Position numbers and translations under genes: made by a program
Notes under the pieces: generated by a model
Told to the model about the DNA's origin: nothing
What the model saw: the letters and a program-made list of their open reading frames with translations, nothing else
Databases searched by the model: none
Origin: Pseudomonadota bacterium
Lineage (GTDB): Bacteria > Bdellovibrionota_C > UBA2361 > SZUA-149 > DAOLCO01
Assembly: GCA_027487795.1 (NCBI GenBank)
Contig: JAIYCX010000039.1
Coordinates: 62,001-126,000, forward strand
Direction: 5' to 3'
DNA length: 64,000 nt
Part shown: piece after piece, positions 8,108 through 18,701 of the stretch
Layout: every line of letters begins with the position of its first letter
How positions within the stretch are numbered: the stretch's first letter is position 1

Positions 8108-9142
8108 ATGTCTACTCAAGAATTAGTTTCATTTGTTGTCCCTATATATAACGAAGAAGACAACGTAGTACTTCTATATAATGAACTTGCGGAAGTTTCA
8201 GAACAAGCAAAACTTAACTCAGAGTTTGTTTTTGTTGATGATGGTTCTAGTGACTTAACGGTATCTAGATTAAGAGAGGCTTGTGTCAATGATCCAAGAG
8301 TAAAGATTGTTGTACTTAGGAGAAATTTTGGTCAGACAGCTGCGATGTCTGCGGGTTTTGATCATGCTACTGGTGAGATAGTTGTTACTATGGATGGGGA
8401 CTTACAAAATGATCCTCATGAAGCTCCCAAGATGATAGAAAAGTTAAAAGAAGGCTACGACATTGTTGCAGGCTGGAGAAAAGATAGACAAGATAAAGTT
8501 TTAAGCAGAATTATTCCTTCTAAAATAGCCAATTCAATAATTTCAAAAGCTACTAAAGTTGAACTTCATGATTATGGATGTTCACTAAAAGTTTTCAGAG
8601 CAGAAGTAGTTAAGAATATCAATTTATATGGTGAAATGCATAGATTCATCCCAGCTGTGGCCGCACAGTTAGGGGTTAAAATTTGTGAAATGCCTGTTAA
8701 TCACAGAGCTCGTCAGTTTGGAGTTTCTAAGTACGGGATATCAAGAACTTTTAGAGTAATTTTAGATTTGCTAACAGTTAAGTTTTTACTTGGATTCTCT
8801 ACAAGGCCATTACATCTTTTTGGTGGTTTAGGAATTGCTTCTGGCTTACTTGGTAGCTTGCTATTAGTGTATCTCGCTTTTGAAAGATTAGTATTATCAA
8901 TCCCACTTTCTAACAGACCAATTTTAATGCTTGGAGTTATGTTAGTGTTAATTGGACTTCAGTTTATATGTTCGGGCTTAATAGCGGAAGTTCTTGTTCG
9001 TACTTATCATGAATCTCAAGGTAAAAAGATTTATTTTGTTAGATCTATTATTCAGTCTAGTAATAAAAATCCTAACGACTCTTCAAGTGCCTTACCTGAT
9101 AACAAGAACAGAGAGAGTGATAAACTTTATAGAGTCATATAG
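8108..9142 (+). CDS. Family 2 glycosyltransferase, polyprenyl-phosphate type (DPM1/GtrB/ArnC-like)
   Basis: Transfers a sugar from a nucleotide donor to a polyprenyl phosphate at the cytoplasmic face. The GT-A domain shows VPIYNEEDN, FVDDGSSD and the metal-binding DGDLQNDPHE. Two C-terminal membrane helices (about residues 235-260 and 270-298) are typical of GtrB/ArnC proteins. The tail is short and polar. 344 residues is normal. It opens the surface-polysaccharide cluster of 8108-16145, and the lipid-linked sugar could feed the membrane-bound GT-C enzyme at 45667. The sugar cannot be read from the sequence. Confidence 0.82.
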   Translation: MSTQELVSFVVPIYNEEDNVVLLYNELAEVSEQAKLNSEFVFVDDGSSDLTVSRLREACVNDPRVKIVVLRRNFGQTAAMSAGFDHATGEIVVTMDGDLQNDPHEAPKMIEKLKEGYDIVAGWRKDRQDKVLSRIIPSKIANSIISKATKVELHDYGCSLKVFRAEVVKNINLYGEMHRFIPAVAAQLGVKICEMPVNHRARQFGVSKYGISRTFRVILDLLTVKFLLGFSTRPLHLFGGLGIASGLLGSLLLVYLAFERLVLSIPLSNRPILMLGVMLVLIGLQFICSGLIAEVLVRTYHESQGKKIYFVRSIIQSSNKNPNDSSSALPDNKNRESDKLYRVI

Positions 9143-9151
9143 ATTTAATAG

Positions 9152-10240
9152 GTGAAGATTTTTTTAGATGCTAGGAAGATCGGGGACGGAGGCATAGGAA
9201 GGTTTATTGTAAATCTTCTATGCGGTCTAAATAAACTAAATTTTTTTGAAAAAAATAGACTAACTCTAATAGTCGGGGAGCAAGGTAGTAAGCTTCTCAG
9301 AGAAGAATTTATTAGTGAAGAATTTAAAGGTAATCTTCCACTCACTATATTAATAGATAAGACAGCAAAATATAGCTTAGTAGAATATTTTTTTCTTCCT
9401 TTAAAGTATAAGTCTATTATTTCTGAATGTGACTGGTTTATCTCTCCTCATTACACTTTGCCTTTCTTCATACCTAATAAAGTTAAGAAGTTAATTGTTG
9501 TTCATGATCTGATACAAATATGTTACCCAGAGTCTTTAATTCATAAAATATTAGTTCCTATCATTATTAAATCTTCAATACGAAGAGCTAATAAAGTAGC
9601 CTCAGTCTCTATGCATTCAGCTAGAAAGATTAGTGAGTACTTTAATGTGTCGGTTTCAGTTATTCCAAATTCAATTTCAGAATCTTTTTTAGAAAAAATT
9701 AATACTAAAGATTTGAATACTGATAAGTTATTAGTTGGTGAAAAAAAGATAATATTATTTATCGGTAGCGATAGATTACATAAACGGCTAAATCTTTTTA
9801 TAGATTTTTTTAAGAGGCTTTCTAGTCTTTCAAATGATTTTCATGCGGTTGTTGTTTCTGACTTGAGACAAGAAAGAGATGATTTACCTAAAAATCTCAC
9901 TTTTATTAACTCTGCTACAGATGTAGAGCTGAATTATTTATTAAGTAATGCTTATTGTTTAGTGAGTACTTCTAGAGAGGAGGGTTTTTGTCTGCCTTTA
10001 ATTGAAGCTGCTGCTTTAGAGTTGCCGATTATTTGTACTGACTTAGAATATGGAAGAGAAATATTAGGAGAGAGTGCTTGGTATTTTGAAGACGGCAGTA
10101 CGGAAGACTTACTTAGAGTGTTTACTTTGATGCATATGTCAGAAGAAGAGAGAAGTGATAGGGCTAAGATGTCATCTAATATAGTTAGCTCTTATTCTAT
10201 TGAAAATCAGGCTAGTCAATTTATAGATTTAATATCCTAG
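9152..10240 (+). CDS. Family 4 (GT-B) glycosyltransferase
   Basis: GTG start. 362 residues with a two-Rossmann GT-B layout: an N-terminal glycine-rich FLDARKIGDGGIGRFI motif (acceptor side) and a C-terminal donor site with LFIGSDRLHKR and SREEGFCLPLIEAAALELPII, the EX7E-like signature of family 4 retaining enzymes. No membrane helix. Nine bases separate it from the upstream glycosyltransferase and one base from the next, so it is co-transcribed. Acceptor and sugar are unknown. Confidence 0.8.
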   Translation: MKIFLDARKIGDGGIGRFIVNLLCGLNKLNFFEKNRLTLIVGEQGSKLLREEFISEEFKGNLPLTILIDKTAKYSLVEYFFLPLKYKSIISECDWFISPHYTLPFFIPNKVKKLIVVHDLIQICYPESLIHKILVPIIIKSSIRRANKVASVSMHSARKISEYFNVSVSVIPNSISESFLEKINTKDLNTDKLLVGEKKIILFIGSDRLHKRLNLFIDFFKRLSSLSNDFHAVVVSDLRQERDDLPKNLTFINSATDVELNYLLSNAYCLVSTSREEGFCLPLIEAAALELPIICTDLEYGREILGESAWYFEDGSTEDLLRVFTLMHMSEEERSDRAKMSSNIVSSYSIENQASQFIDLIS

Positions 10241-10241
10241 T

Positions 10242-11348
10242 ATGGCTTCGCGCGTATTAATAATTCATGATTGGCTAGTCACTTGGAGAGGAGGGGAGAA
10301 GTGTCTAGAAGAGATATGTGAACTTTATCCTGATGCTGATATTTTTACTTTTTTTTATAATCCAGAAATTACTAATAAATATTTAGCTGGTCGTAGAATA
10401 ATTAGTATTCCTTTTGGAGATAGTCTTTTTGTTCGAAAATACTACAGGCATTTACTCCTGTTCTATCCAATTTTTGCTTACTTACTAAGTCTAAAAATTG
10501 CAAAATATCATGCTCAAAATAAATTAGATTTAGTAATAAGTATAAGTCATTGCTGGGCTAAGAATGTAAGACTTCCGAAAGATCTACCTCACATTTGTTA
10601 TTGTTTGACTCCTGTTCGCTATATATGGGATCAGTTTGATGCTTACTTAAGAGATGCTTGGTATAAACCTTTAGCTCAGTTACCTAGATTTTTTTTAAAA
10701 TTCTATGATATCAACGGTGCAAAGGGGATTACTAAATTTATTGCGATATCTCGTTTCGTAGCAAATAGAATAAATAAATATTATGGGAGAGAAGCGGAAG
10801 TTTTATTTCCACCGGTTGAGAGAATTCAAAGCAGTTCTAATAATGCGAGTAGGGAAGATTTTTTTCTAGTAGTGAATGCCTTAGTACCCTATAAAAATAC
10901 TCAAAATATAGTGGAAGCATTTAATAATTTAAATTTACCTCTATATATAGTTGGAACAGGACCTGAAAGTTCTGTCTTGAAGGAAAAATCAAACTTTAAT
11001 ATCAAATTTCTTGAAAATGTAAGTAGGGAAGACTTGGAGTCTTTATATCTTAGAGCAAAAGCTATGATTTTTATGGCAGAAGAGGATTTTGGTATAACTC
11101 CAGTTGAGGCAATGTCTGTTGGTTTGCCAGTAATTTATTATGCGGTTGGTGGAGTTACGGAAACCTTAGGAGCTCATCAGTTTGGTATAGGTATTAATAA
11201 AACTGACCCTACTGCTATTTCCAATGCTGTTCTAGAATTAGTTAGTAATTATGATAAATACTTAGTACCAAATCCAGATATTAGCGAATATGTACCATCT
11301 AGCTTTAGGGAAAAGTTTAAAAAATTAATAACGGAGTTAAGAGACTAG
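10242..11348 (+). CDS. Family 4 glycosyltransferase, WbaZ-like
   Basis: 368 residues. The N-terminus (IIHDWLVTWRGGEKCLEEI, then PDADIFTFFY) matches the WbaZ-like mannosyltransferase subgroup, and the donor site carries EEDFGITPVEAMSVGLPVI. Members usually add mannose or a related hexose during O-antigen or exopolysaccharide repeat-unit assembly. It sits between another family 4 enzyme and the initiating sugar-phosphate transferase, consistent with one repeat-unit pathway. The actual sugar is not predictable. Confidence 0.8.
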   Translation: MASRVLIIHDWLVTWRGGEKCLEEICELYPDADIFTFFYNPEITNKYLAGRRIISIPFGDSLFVRKYYRHLLLFYPIFAYLLSLKIAKYHAQNKLDLVISISHCWAKNVRLPKDLPHICYCLTPVRYIWDQFDAYLRDAWYKPLAQLPRFFLKFYDINGAKGITKFIAISRFVANRINKYYGREAEVLFPPVERIQSSSNNASREDFFLVVNALVPYKNTQNIVEAFNNLNLPLYIVGTGPESSVLKEKSNFNIKFLENVSREDLESLYLRAKAMIFMAEEDFGITPVEAMSVGLPVIYYAVGGVTETLGAHQFGIGINKTDPTAISNAVLELVSNYDKYLVPNPDISEYVPSSFREKFKKLITELRD

Positions 11349-11349
11349 A

Positions 11350-12771
11350 ATGTTAAAAAAACATTCACAGTTATTTGAAGGTATTTTTGTAGCTCTCGAT
11401 TTATTCGTTGTTACTTTCTCCTGGCTAATAGCCTACTGGATTCGATTTAGTCTAGGTGTTCTTCCTATCGATAAAGGTATTCCGCCTCTTCGTGATTATT
11501 TACCAATGTTAGTATTCGTTTGGTTAATATGGGGGTTCTTTTATAAAAAAGCTGGCCTTTATAAACCAAGCAGGGGAAAGGGAATACTAAATGAAATTTT
11601 CCAACTAGTTAGGGCTAATACCGTTGCTGTTATTTTGCTTCTTGCAGCTACTTACTTATTTAAAGAAAAAACAGTACCTATTTCAAGATTAGTATTTTTT
11701 ATATTTTGGGGTCTGCAGATTTTTATGTCTACGACTTCTAGATTATTAGTGCGCTCTATTCTTCGTAAACTAAGAAGAAGAGGGTTTAATCTTAGATATG
11801 CTCTTATTGTTGGAACTGGTCCACTGGCTCAAAATATAGCAACAAGTATGATTGCTAATAAAGAGTTTGGGATAGAATTACTTGGTTTCTTGGCAAATAA
11901 AGAAGAGTTTTTGAAAAATGGAATGAAGTATGAAGGTCCAAACCTTGCTCCAGTCTTAGGTTCATATGAAAGCTTACCAGAGTTGTTAGAAAAGGGTGGT
12001 ATAGATCAAGTTATAGTTGCACTTCCTTTATCGGATCATGATCAGCTGGAGTCCGTTGTTAGTTCAATCGGGGATACTATAGTTGATATTAAATTGGTGC
12101 CGGATATTCATAAGTTTATTCAACTAGGGTCTGAAATTGAGGAATTCGATGGTATACCTGTCGTTAGTTTAGCTTCTACTCCTCTTGATGGAATGAATAG
12201 AGTACTAAAAAGAGTTTTAGATTTGATTGTAGGAGTAATTCTTTTTATTTTATTTTTACCTTTGATGATTATGCTAGGCTTATTAGTTAAGTTGACTTCG
12301 AAGGGTCCAATATTTTTTACTCAGGAGAGAGTCGGGCTTGATGGTAAAACTTTTAAAATAATTAAGTTTAGGACCATGCTAACAGATGCTGAAAAAAATG
12401 GAGCTATCTTTGCGGTAAAGGGAGATTCAAGGACAACTTTATTGGGAGGGTTTTATAGAAGGTGGAGTTTGGACGAATTGCCACAACTTGTAAATGTAAT
12501 AGCTGGCAATATGTCGCTAGTAGGTCCTAGACCAGAAAGGCCAGTTTTTATCGGAGAATTTAGAAAGAGAGTACCAAAGTATATGCTTCGCCATAAGGTT
12601 CAGGCTGGGATGACTGGCTGGGCTCAAATTAATGGTTGGAGGGGTAATACCTCCATAGAAAAACGTATTGAACATGACTTATTTTACATAGAAAATTGGT
12701 CTATTACTCTGGATCTGAAGATTCTAGGACTTACCCTAGTGAAAGGCTTTAGAAATAGGAATGCCTACTAG
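11350..12771 (+). CDS. Undecaprenyl-phosphate hexose-1-phosphate transferase (WcaJ/WbaP type)
   Basis: Initiates repeat-unit synthesis by moving a sugar-1-phosphate from a UDP-sugar to undecaprenyl phosphate. The large (473-residue) form is present: four N-terminal membrane helices (about residues 10-130), a Rossmann-like domain (ALIVGTGPLAQNIA, about 150-260), a fifth helix (about 290-315) and the C-terminal catalytic domain with IKFRTMLTDAE, WSLDELPQL and SLVGPRPERP. All key blocks are intact. It ends the first part of the polysaccharide cluster; a 101-base gap separates it from ugd. Confidence 0.9.
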   Translation: MLKKHSQLFEGIFVALDLFVVTFSWLIAYWIRFSLGVLPIDKGIPPLRDYLPMLVFVWLIWGFFYKKAGLYKPSRGKGILNEIFQLVRANTVAVILLLAATYLFKEKTVPISRLVFFIFWGLQIFMSTTSRLLVRSILRKLRRRGFNLRYALIVGTGPLAQNIATSMIANKEFGIELLGFLANKEEFLKNGMKYEGPNLAPVLGSYESLPELLEKGGIDQVIVALPLSDHDQLESVVSSIGDTIVDIKLVPDIHKFIQLGSEIEEFDGIPVVSLASTPLDGMNRVLKRVLDLIVGVILFILFLPLMIMLGLLVKLTSKGPIFFTQERVGLDGKTFKIIKFRTMLTDAEKNGAIFAVKGDSRTTLLGGFYRRWSLDELPQLVNVIAGNMSLVGPRPERPVFIGEFRKRVPKYMLRHKVQAGMTGWAQINGWRGNTSIEKRIEHDLFYIENWSITLDLKILGLTLVKGFRNRNAY

Positions 12772-12872
12772 ATTTTCTAAGCTAATCTCTTGCTTCAAAC
12801 GTTTCCAATTATCTAAATATTACGATATAAAATCCAAGTAATTTATTCGTTTTACTTAAGGATTAATCACAG

Positions 12873-14222
12873 ATGAATGTTGGTGTAATAGGAACTGGGT
12901 ACGTTGGTTTAGTTGCTGGAACTTGCTTTGCAGAAAGCGGGAATGATGTAATTTGTGCGGACGTTAATGAAGAAAAGATAGCTCTTTTAAATAAGGGAGT
13001 TATTCCAATATACGAACCAGGACTTGAGCAATTAATTGAAACTAATGCTAGTGCAGGTAGATTAAGTTTTTCTACTAATATAGTTGAGTGCATACAAGGA
13101 TCTGAAGTAATTTTCATAGCAGTTGGAACTCCGCAAGATACAGATGGTTCTGCTGATTTGAAATATGTTCTTCAAGTAGCAGCTCAAATTGGTAAGAGTA
13201 TGAACGGGCCTAAGATAGTAGTAAACAAGTCTACTGTTCCTGTAGGTACTGCAGATTTAGTTGCCGCAGAAATTTCAAAACATACTACTTTACCTTTTGA
13301 TGTTGTTTCTAATCCAGAATTTTTAAAAGAGGGTTCTGCAATCGATGATTTCATGAGACCTGACAGAGTGGTAATTGGTACTACAAGTGTAGAAGCTGCA
13401 GAAGTAATGAGAGAGTTATATTCTCCTTTTGTAAGAACTGATAACCCAATTTTAGTAATGGATAATAAGAGTGCGGAAGTTACTAAGTATGCAGCTAACT
13501 CTTTACTAGCTACTAGAATCACTTTCATGAATGAAATAGCTAATTTGTGTGAGCAAGTTGGTGCTGATGTTTCTCATGTTAGAAAAGGTATCGGTACAGA
13601 TCAAAGAATTGGGCCAAGTTTTCTTTTCCCAGGTGTTGGTTATGGAGGATCTTGTTTTCCAAAGGATGTTAGAGCTTTAATCAGAACAGGTGAAGAAAAT
13701 AATTCTCCAATGAGTGTTATTAAAGCGGTAGATCTAGCGAATAATAATCAAAAGAAAAGAATAACTTCAAAAATTGTTAGCCACTATTCTTTAGGGAATG
13801 CTCCTTCTGCAAATTGTCTTGAAGGAAAAGTTTTTGCACTTTGGGGACTTTCATTCAAGCCTAAAACTGATGATATGAGAGAGGCGCCAAGTCTTACTGT
13901 CATAAAAGATCTAGTTGGTTTTGGTGCAACTGTGCAAGCATATGATCCAGAGTCTATGGAAGTAGCTAAGAAGATGCTTGGTCAAAGTCAAAAAGTTGAA
14001 TTTTGCGAAACTGGCTATGATGCTTTAAATGGCGCAGATGCTTTAATCATAGTGACAGAGTGGAATGAATTTAGAAGACCGAATTTTACTAAAATGACTC
14101 AGTTGCTTAAGAGCCCAGTCGTATTTGATGGTAGAAATTTATTTGAGCCTTCAAAGATGTCTAGATTAGGATTTACTTATTATTCAATTGGTAGAGCAGC
14201 GATTGGGGGAGAATCTCAGTAG
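12873..14222 (+). CDS. ugd: UDP-glucose 6-dehydrogenase
   Basis: Oxidises UDP-glucose to UDP-glucuronate with two NAD+. 449 residues. The N-terminal Rossmann motif [15 protein letters not shown], the middle [16 protein letters not shown] with the catalytic cysteine, and the C-terminal [16 protein letters not shown] block are all present. A good AAGGA ribosome-binding site lies 10 bases before the ATG, and the 101-base gap upstream may hold its promoter. Its stop overlaps the next start by one base, coupling it to the UDP-glucuronate decarboxylase that uses its product. Confidence 0.93.
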   Translation: MNVGVIGTGYVGLVAGTCFAESGNDVICADVNEEKIALLNKGVIPIYEPGLEQLIETNASAGRLSFSTNIVECIQGSEVIFIAVGTPQDTDGSADLKYVLQVAAQIGKSMNGPKIVVNKSTVPVGTADLVAAEISKHTTLPFDVVSNPEFLKEGSAIDDFMRPDRVVIGTTSVEAAEVMRELYSPFVRTDNPILVMDNKSAEVTKYAANSLLATRITFMNEIANLCEQVGADVSHVRKGIGTDQRIGPSFLFPGVGYGGSCFPKDVRALIRTGEENNSPMSVIKAVDLANNNQKKRITSKIVSHYSLGNAPSANCLEGKVFALWGLSFKPKTDDMREAPSLTVIKDLVGFGATVQAYDPESMEVAKKMLGQSQKVEFCETGYDALNGADALIIVTEWNEFRRPNFTKMTQLLKSPVVFDGRNLFEPSKMSRLGFTYYSIGRAAIGGESQ

Positions 14223-15169
14223 TGAGTAAAAGAATATTAATTACGGGTGGTGCCGGTTTTATTGGTTCACATCTTTGTGAAACATTACTGAACCAAGGTC
14301 ATGAAGTTGTTTGCTTAGATAATTTTTTTACTGGAAGAAAAGTAAATGTAAAACATTTACTTGATTCTTCTAGATTCGAAATTATCAGACATGATGTTAT
14401 CGAGCCGATACTTTTAGAAGTCCATCAGATCTATCACATGGCATGTCCAGCTTCTCCTGTTCACTATCAGTTCAATTCCGTTAAGACTATTAAAACTAGC
14501 GTGATGGGAACTATAAATATGCTTGGCTTAGCTAAGAGAGTTGGAGCAAGGATTCTTCTAGCTTCTACTTCAGAAGTTTATGGAGATCCACTACAGCACC
14601 CTCAAAAAGAAACGTATTGGGGTAATGTTAATCCAATCGGTATTAGAAGTTGTTACGATGAGGGAAAGAGAGTCGCCGAAACATTGGTAATGGATTATCA
14701 CCGTCAAAATAATGTTGATGGAAAAATAATTCGAATTTTTAATACTTACGGTCCTAGAATGTTATTTGATGACGGTCGTGTAGTGTCTAATTTTATTTTT
14801 CAAGCTTTAAGAGGACAGCCACTTACTTTATACGGTGATGGTTCTCAAACAAGATCATTCTGTTTTGTTGATGATTTAGTTTCCGGAATTATTAAAATGA
14901 TGGAAAAAGATGATTTTGTTGGTCCCGTAAACTTGGGTAATCCAAATGAGTTAACTGTAAAAGATCTTGCTGAGAAAGTTATTAAAATGACTGAATCCAG
15001 TTCTAAAATAGATTATAAAGAACTTCCAAAAGATGATCCAACGAGAAGACAACCTGATATAAGTCTTGCGACAGAAAAGCTTTCTTGGACACCAAATATA
15101 GATTTAGAAATGGGACTTAAAAAAACAATTTTAGACTTTAAAAGAAGAATAGAACTAGGAAGCAATTAA
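14222..15169 (+). CDS. uxs: UDP-glucuronate decarboxylase (UDP-xylose synthase)
   Basis: Converts UDP-glucuronate to UDP-xylose; NAD-dependent SDR enzyme. GTG start overlapping the ugd stop by one base. The NAD site is [12 protein letters not shown]; family-specific blocks are [36 protein letters not shown] and the catalytic YDEGKR. These identify UXS rather than a general epimerase. 315 residues is normal. Adjacent ugd and uxs form a complete UDP-glucose to UDP-xylose route, implying a pentose in the surface glycan. Confidence 0.92.
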   Translation: MSKRILITGGAGFIGSHLCETLLNQGHEVVCLDNFFTGRKVNVKHLLDSSRFEIIRHDVIEPILLEVHQIYHMACPASPVHYQFNSVKTIKTSVMGTINMLGLAKRVGARILLASTSEVYGDPLQHPQKETYWGNVNPIGIRSCYDEGKRVAETLVMDYHRQNNVDGKIIRIFNTYGPRMLFDDGRVVSNFIFQALRGQPLTLYGDGSQTRSFCFVDDLVSGIIKMMEKDDFVGPVNLGNPNELTVKDLAEKVIKMTESSSKIDYKELPKDDPTRRQPDISLATEKLSWTPNIDLEMGLKKTILDFKRRIELGSN

Positions 15170-15173
15170 TATA

Positions 15174-16145
15174 ATGCCTAAGGTATTAGTCACAGGAGGA
15201 GCAGGTTTTATTGGCTCTCATATGGTGGAAGCTTTGCTGAATGATGGAGCTGAGGTTCTTGTAGTGGATAATTTATCATCAGGTCGGCTTTCAAATTTTA
15301 AAACTTTTACCAACGAAAAGCTAACTTTTGAACAAATTTCTATTAATGATTCAAACGTAGAAGAAATAATAATAGATTATCAGCCGGAGTTTATTTTTCA
15401 TTTAGCAGCACAGGCTAATGTAAGAAAATCTGTTGAAGATCCAGTTTTTGATGCAGATGAGAATATACTAGGCACTATTAGACTCCTTGAAATTGCAAAA
15501 AAACTAAATATTAAGGGTGTTATATTTAGTTCTACAGGTGGGGCTATATATGGCGAGCAAGATTTCTTTCCGGCGGATGAAAGTCATCGCTGTTCCCCTG
15601 AATCACCATACGGTATCAGTAAACTTTGTTCTGAACATTATTTAGAATATTTTTCTAAAACAACAGGAGTGCCAGTTACTTGTTTTAGGTTTGGGAATGT
15701 TTATGGACCCAGACAAAATCCAAAGGGAGAGGCTGGAGTTGTCGCGATTTTTGTAGAGCAAGCAATACAAAAAGCGCCATTGACTCTTAACGGTGATGGG
15801 GAGCAGACTAGAGATTTTATTTTCGTGAAAGATGTAGTTTCTGCCTTAATGGAAGCGAATAAAAATATTAACAAGGGCCAATTAAAAGACTTTCAGATTT
15901 TTAATTTAGGTACAGAAATAGAGACATCTATAAATCAAGTAATAGATTTCCTTAAGGAAGTAGTTTCCGAGAAGAAAATTTCTGAAAATGTAGAAATCAT
16001 TAAAAGACCTCAGCCAAAAGGTGAGCAGAGAAGAAGTTTACTTACTGCTAAAAAGTTTTCAAAAATCTATAAATGGAATGCGCAATATTCTATAAAACAG
16101 GGAATAGAGAGCGCAGTTAACTATCAGTTAAGTCAGTCTACCTAA
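15174..16145 (+). CDS. NAD-dependent nucleotide-sugar epimerase (GalE-like)
   Basis: 323-residue extended SDR protein. The NAD site [28 protein letters not shown], the [10 protein letters not shown] serine region and catalytic YGISK are intact. It resembles UDP-glucose/UDP-N-acetylglucosamine 4-epimerases, and could equally epimerise UDP-xylose or UDP-glucuronate made next door. The substrate is not fixed by sequence. Its stop overlaps the lepA start by one base (TAATG), so the sugar genes read directly into lepA. Confidence 0.82.
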   Translation: MPKVLVTGGAGFIGSHMVEALLNDGAEVLVVDNLSSGRLSNFKTFTNEKLTFEQISINDSNVEEIIIDYQPEFIFHLAAQANVRKSVEDPVFDADENILGTIRLLEIAKKLNIKGVIFSSTGGAIYGEQDFFPADESHRCSPESPYGISKLCSEHYLEYFSKTTGVPVTCFRFGNVYGPRQNPKGEAGVVAIFVEQAIQKAPLTLNGDGEQTRDFIFVKDVVSALMEANKNINKGQLKDFQIFNLGTEIETSINQVIDFLKEVVSEKKISENVEIIKRPQPKGEQRRSLLTAKKFSKIYKWNAQYSIKQGIESAVNYQLSQST

Positions 16146-17947
16146 TGAATCAAGCAAATATAAGAAACTTTTCTATTATCGCACATATCGATCATGGAAA
16201 AAGTACACTAGCCGACAGAATTTTAGATGTTACTGAAGCTGTAACATCTAGAGAAAAGAAAGAGCAGATGCTAGATAGCATGGATATCGAGCGTGAGAGA
16301 GGTATTACTGTTAAGTCTAGATCTGTTAGACTAAAGTACGTATCAAAAGTTGATGGGCAAGAGTATCAATTGAATTTGATCGATACTCCCGGCCACGTGG
16401 ATTTTCATTATGAAGTATCTAGAAGTTTAGCAGCTTGTGAAGGTGCATTGTTAGTAGTCGATGCATCCCAAGGTGTAGAAGCTCAAACAGTGGCCCATGT
16501 ATACACAGCTGTAGCCGGAAATATAGAAATTGTTCCAGTAATAAATAAAGTAGATTTACCTACTGCCGAGTCTGAGAGAGTTCGGCAAGAAATAGAAGAG
16601 ATTATTGGAATTGATGCAAGTGATGCTCTATTAGTAAGTGGTAAAAGTGGCCTTGGTGTACCAGATCTTATAGAAGCATTAATAAAAAAAATCCCACCTC
16701 CTAGTGGAAATCCTGATGCTCCTCTTAAAGCATTATTATTTGATAGTTGGTTCGATGCTTATCAGGGAGTTGTAATTCAGGTTAGGGTTGTTGATGGTCG
16801 CATAACTAAGGGTTCAAAAATTAAATTCATGCAGTCAAAAGCTGTGTATGAAGTTGATACTTTGGGGATTTATGACCCGTTTCCAAAAGCTATTAAGAGT
16901 TTAGAGACAGGGCAGGTTGGATTTTTAGCTGCAAGCATTAAAAGTATTACCGATGCAAAAGTTGGGGATACTATTACTGATTTTCATAATCCTGCAACGG
17001 AGCCGCTGCCAGGTTTTGAAGAAGTTAAGCCATTTGTTTTTAGTGGACTTTATCCAACTGATGCTGAAGATTATGCCTCGCTTAGAGATGCCTTAGATAA
17101 GTTAAAATTAAACGATGCTGCAATATCATATGAACCAGAAACATCCGCTGCTTTAGGATTTGGTTTCAGAGTTGGTTACCTTGGATTACTTCATATGGAG
17201 ATAGTTCAAGATAGATTAGAGCGAGAATTTTCTTTGGATTTAGTCACTACTGCTCCAACGGTAGTTTTTAAAATCGAATTAAAAAATGGTGATGTTATAC
17301 AAGTTGATAATCCTGCTAATTTCCCTTCTGTAGGGGACATAGAAAGTATTAGAGAGCCCTTAGTTTTAGCTACAATACATACTATGAAAGAGTTTTTAGG
17401 AGCGACTTTGGCGCTATGTGAAGAGAAAAGAGGAAGGCAAAAATCTCTTGATTTCCATTCAGGTAATAGAGTTCGGTTAGAATATTATTTACCATTAAAT
17501 GAAATTGTAATTGATTTTTTTGATAAACTTAAATCCGTAACAAAGGGTTATGGCTCTTTTGATTATGAGTTTAGTGATTACCAAATAGCGGACTTAGTAA
17601 AAATTGATTTAAAAATTAACGGAGATCCTGTTGATGCTCTTAGTGCGATAGTGCACAGGGAAAATTCTTTTTATTACGGTCGGAAGCTAACTGAAAAGAT
17701 GAAAGATCTAATAGATCGTCACATGTTTGAAATTGCGATACAGGCAACTATTGGAGCCAAGGTAATTGCTAGATCAACCGTTAAAGCGCTTAGAAAGAAT
17801 GTGACTGCAAAGTGTTATGGTGGTGATATGTCAAGAAAGAGAAAGCTTCTTGAAAAGCAAAAAGAAGGGAAGAAGAGAATGAAGCAAGTTGGTTCGGTTC
17901 GAATCCCACAGGATGCATTTCTTGCTGCACTAAAGTTAGATAAGTAA
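16145..17947 (+). CDS. lepA: Elongation factor 4 (LepA), ribosomal GTPase
   Basis: 600 residues, the normal LepA length. G1 [10 protein letters not shown]3 DTPGHVDF, G4 NKVDLP, then EF-G-like domains and the LepA-specific C-terminal domain (DFKLKING region and [15 protein letters not shown] end). Works on ribosome function under stress. The first base overlaps the preceding epimerase stop, and lipB follows 11 bases later. Confidence 0.97.
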   Translation: MNQANIRNFSIIAHIDHGKSTLADRILDVTEAVTSREKKEQMLDSMDIERERGITVKSRSVRLKYVSKVDGQEYQLNLIDTPGHVDFHYEVSRSLAACEGALLVVDASQGVEAQTVAHVYTAVAGNIEIVPVINKVDLPTAESERVRQEIEEIIGIDASDALLVSGKSGLGVPDLIEALIKKIPPPSGNPDAPLKALLFDSWFDAYQGVVIQVRVVDGRITKGSKIKFMQSKAVYEVDTLGIYDPFPKAIKSLETGQVGFLAASIKSITDAKVGDTITDFHNPATEPLPGFEEVKPFVFSGLYPTDAEDYASLRDALDKLKLNDAAISYEPETSAALGFGFRVGYLGLLHMEIVQDRLEREFSLDLVTTAPTVVFKIELKNGDVIQVDNPANFPSVGDIESIREPLVLATIHTMKEFLGATLALCEEKRGRQKSLDFHSGNRVRLEYYLPLNEIVIDFFDKLKSVTKGYGSFDYEFSDYQIADLVKIDLKINGDPVDALSAIVHRENSFYYGRKLTEKMKDLIDRHMFEIAIQATIGAKVIARSTVKALRKNVTAKCYGGDMSRKRKLLEKQKEGKKRMKQVGSVRIPQDAFLAALKLDK

Positions 17948-17958
17948 AATCTCCTTAT

Positions 17959-18696
17959 ATGGAGCCTCTAACGCTTCTATATTTAGGTCAGTCAGATTAC
18001 GAAACTACTCGAACTTTTATCAGGACTAAACTATTTCCATTAACTAAACAAAAATCATTTTTAGTTTGCTGTGAACATCCACCGACTATTACTTACGGGA
18101 AAAATAATAAGAATGTAGGCGAGGGGGAATTAGCAGAAGCTGATCTTAAAGAAATTGGTTTTAAGGTTTTAAAAACAGATAGGGGCGGTCAGACTACATA
18201 TCATGGACCTGGGCAATTAATGTTTTATCCTATTTTTGATCTTAGGCGAGTGAATATTGGTGTCAGAGTTTTTGTTGATATTGTTCAGCAGGCTGTTTTA
18301 GGATCGCTAAAAGATATTTCAAGGTATTCTTTATTTTTGGACAATAAACAGCCAGGACTTTGGGCAGAATATAATGGCGCCGTTTATAAGATGGGTTCAT
18401 GCGGTTTTAGGATAATTGAGGGCATTTCTGAACATGGATTTTCATTGAATTTTGAGGGTGATTTATCGCCTTATAAGTTATTTAATCCCTGTGGCGTTAA
18501 GGGGCAGTTGTTTATTAATTTAATTGATACTTTAATAGAAAAACCAATAGAAGAAATTCCAACATTAGCGTATTCTAGGTTCTTAGATCACGAAATTAAA
18601 TATCAAATGTCATATAGATTAAGACTTAAATATTTGATTATTAATCGAGTTTTCTTTAATCTTTCAAAACAAATTACTCTAACTTTAAACGGATAA
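17959..18696 (+). CDS. lipB: Octanoyl-[acyl carrier protein] transferase LipB
   Basis: Transfers octanoyl from ACP to lipoyl domains. Family blocks: RGGQTTYHGPGQLMFYP with the conserved His, the catalytic-lysine stretch YKMGSCGFRI, EHGFSLNF and the NPCG cysteine that carries the acyl intermediate. 245 residues, with a C-terminal extension of about 40 residues beyond the core. No lipA is visible in the window. Probably co-transcribed with lepA and followed 5 bases later by purF. Confidence 0.9.
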   Translation: MEPLTLLYLGQSDYETTRTFIRTKLFPLTKQKSFLVCCEHPPTITYGKNNKNVGEGELAEADLKEIGFKVLKTDRGGQTTYHGPGQLMFYPIFDLRRVNIGVRVFVDIVQQAVLGSLKDISRYSLFLDNKQPGLWAEYNGAVYKMGSCGFRIIEGISEHGFSLNFEGDLSPYKLFNPCGVKGQLFINLIDTLIEKPIEEIPTLAYSRFLDHEIKYQMSYRLRLKYLIINRVFFNLSKQITLTLNG

Positions 18697-18701
18697 ATAT
18701 A

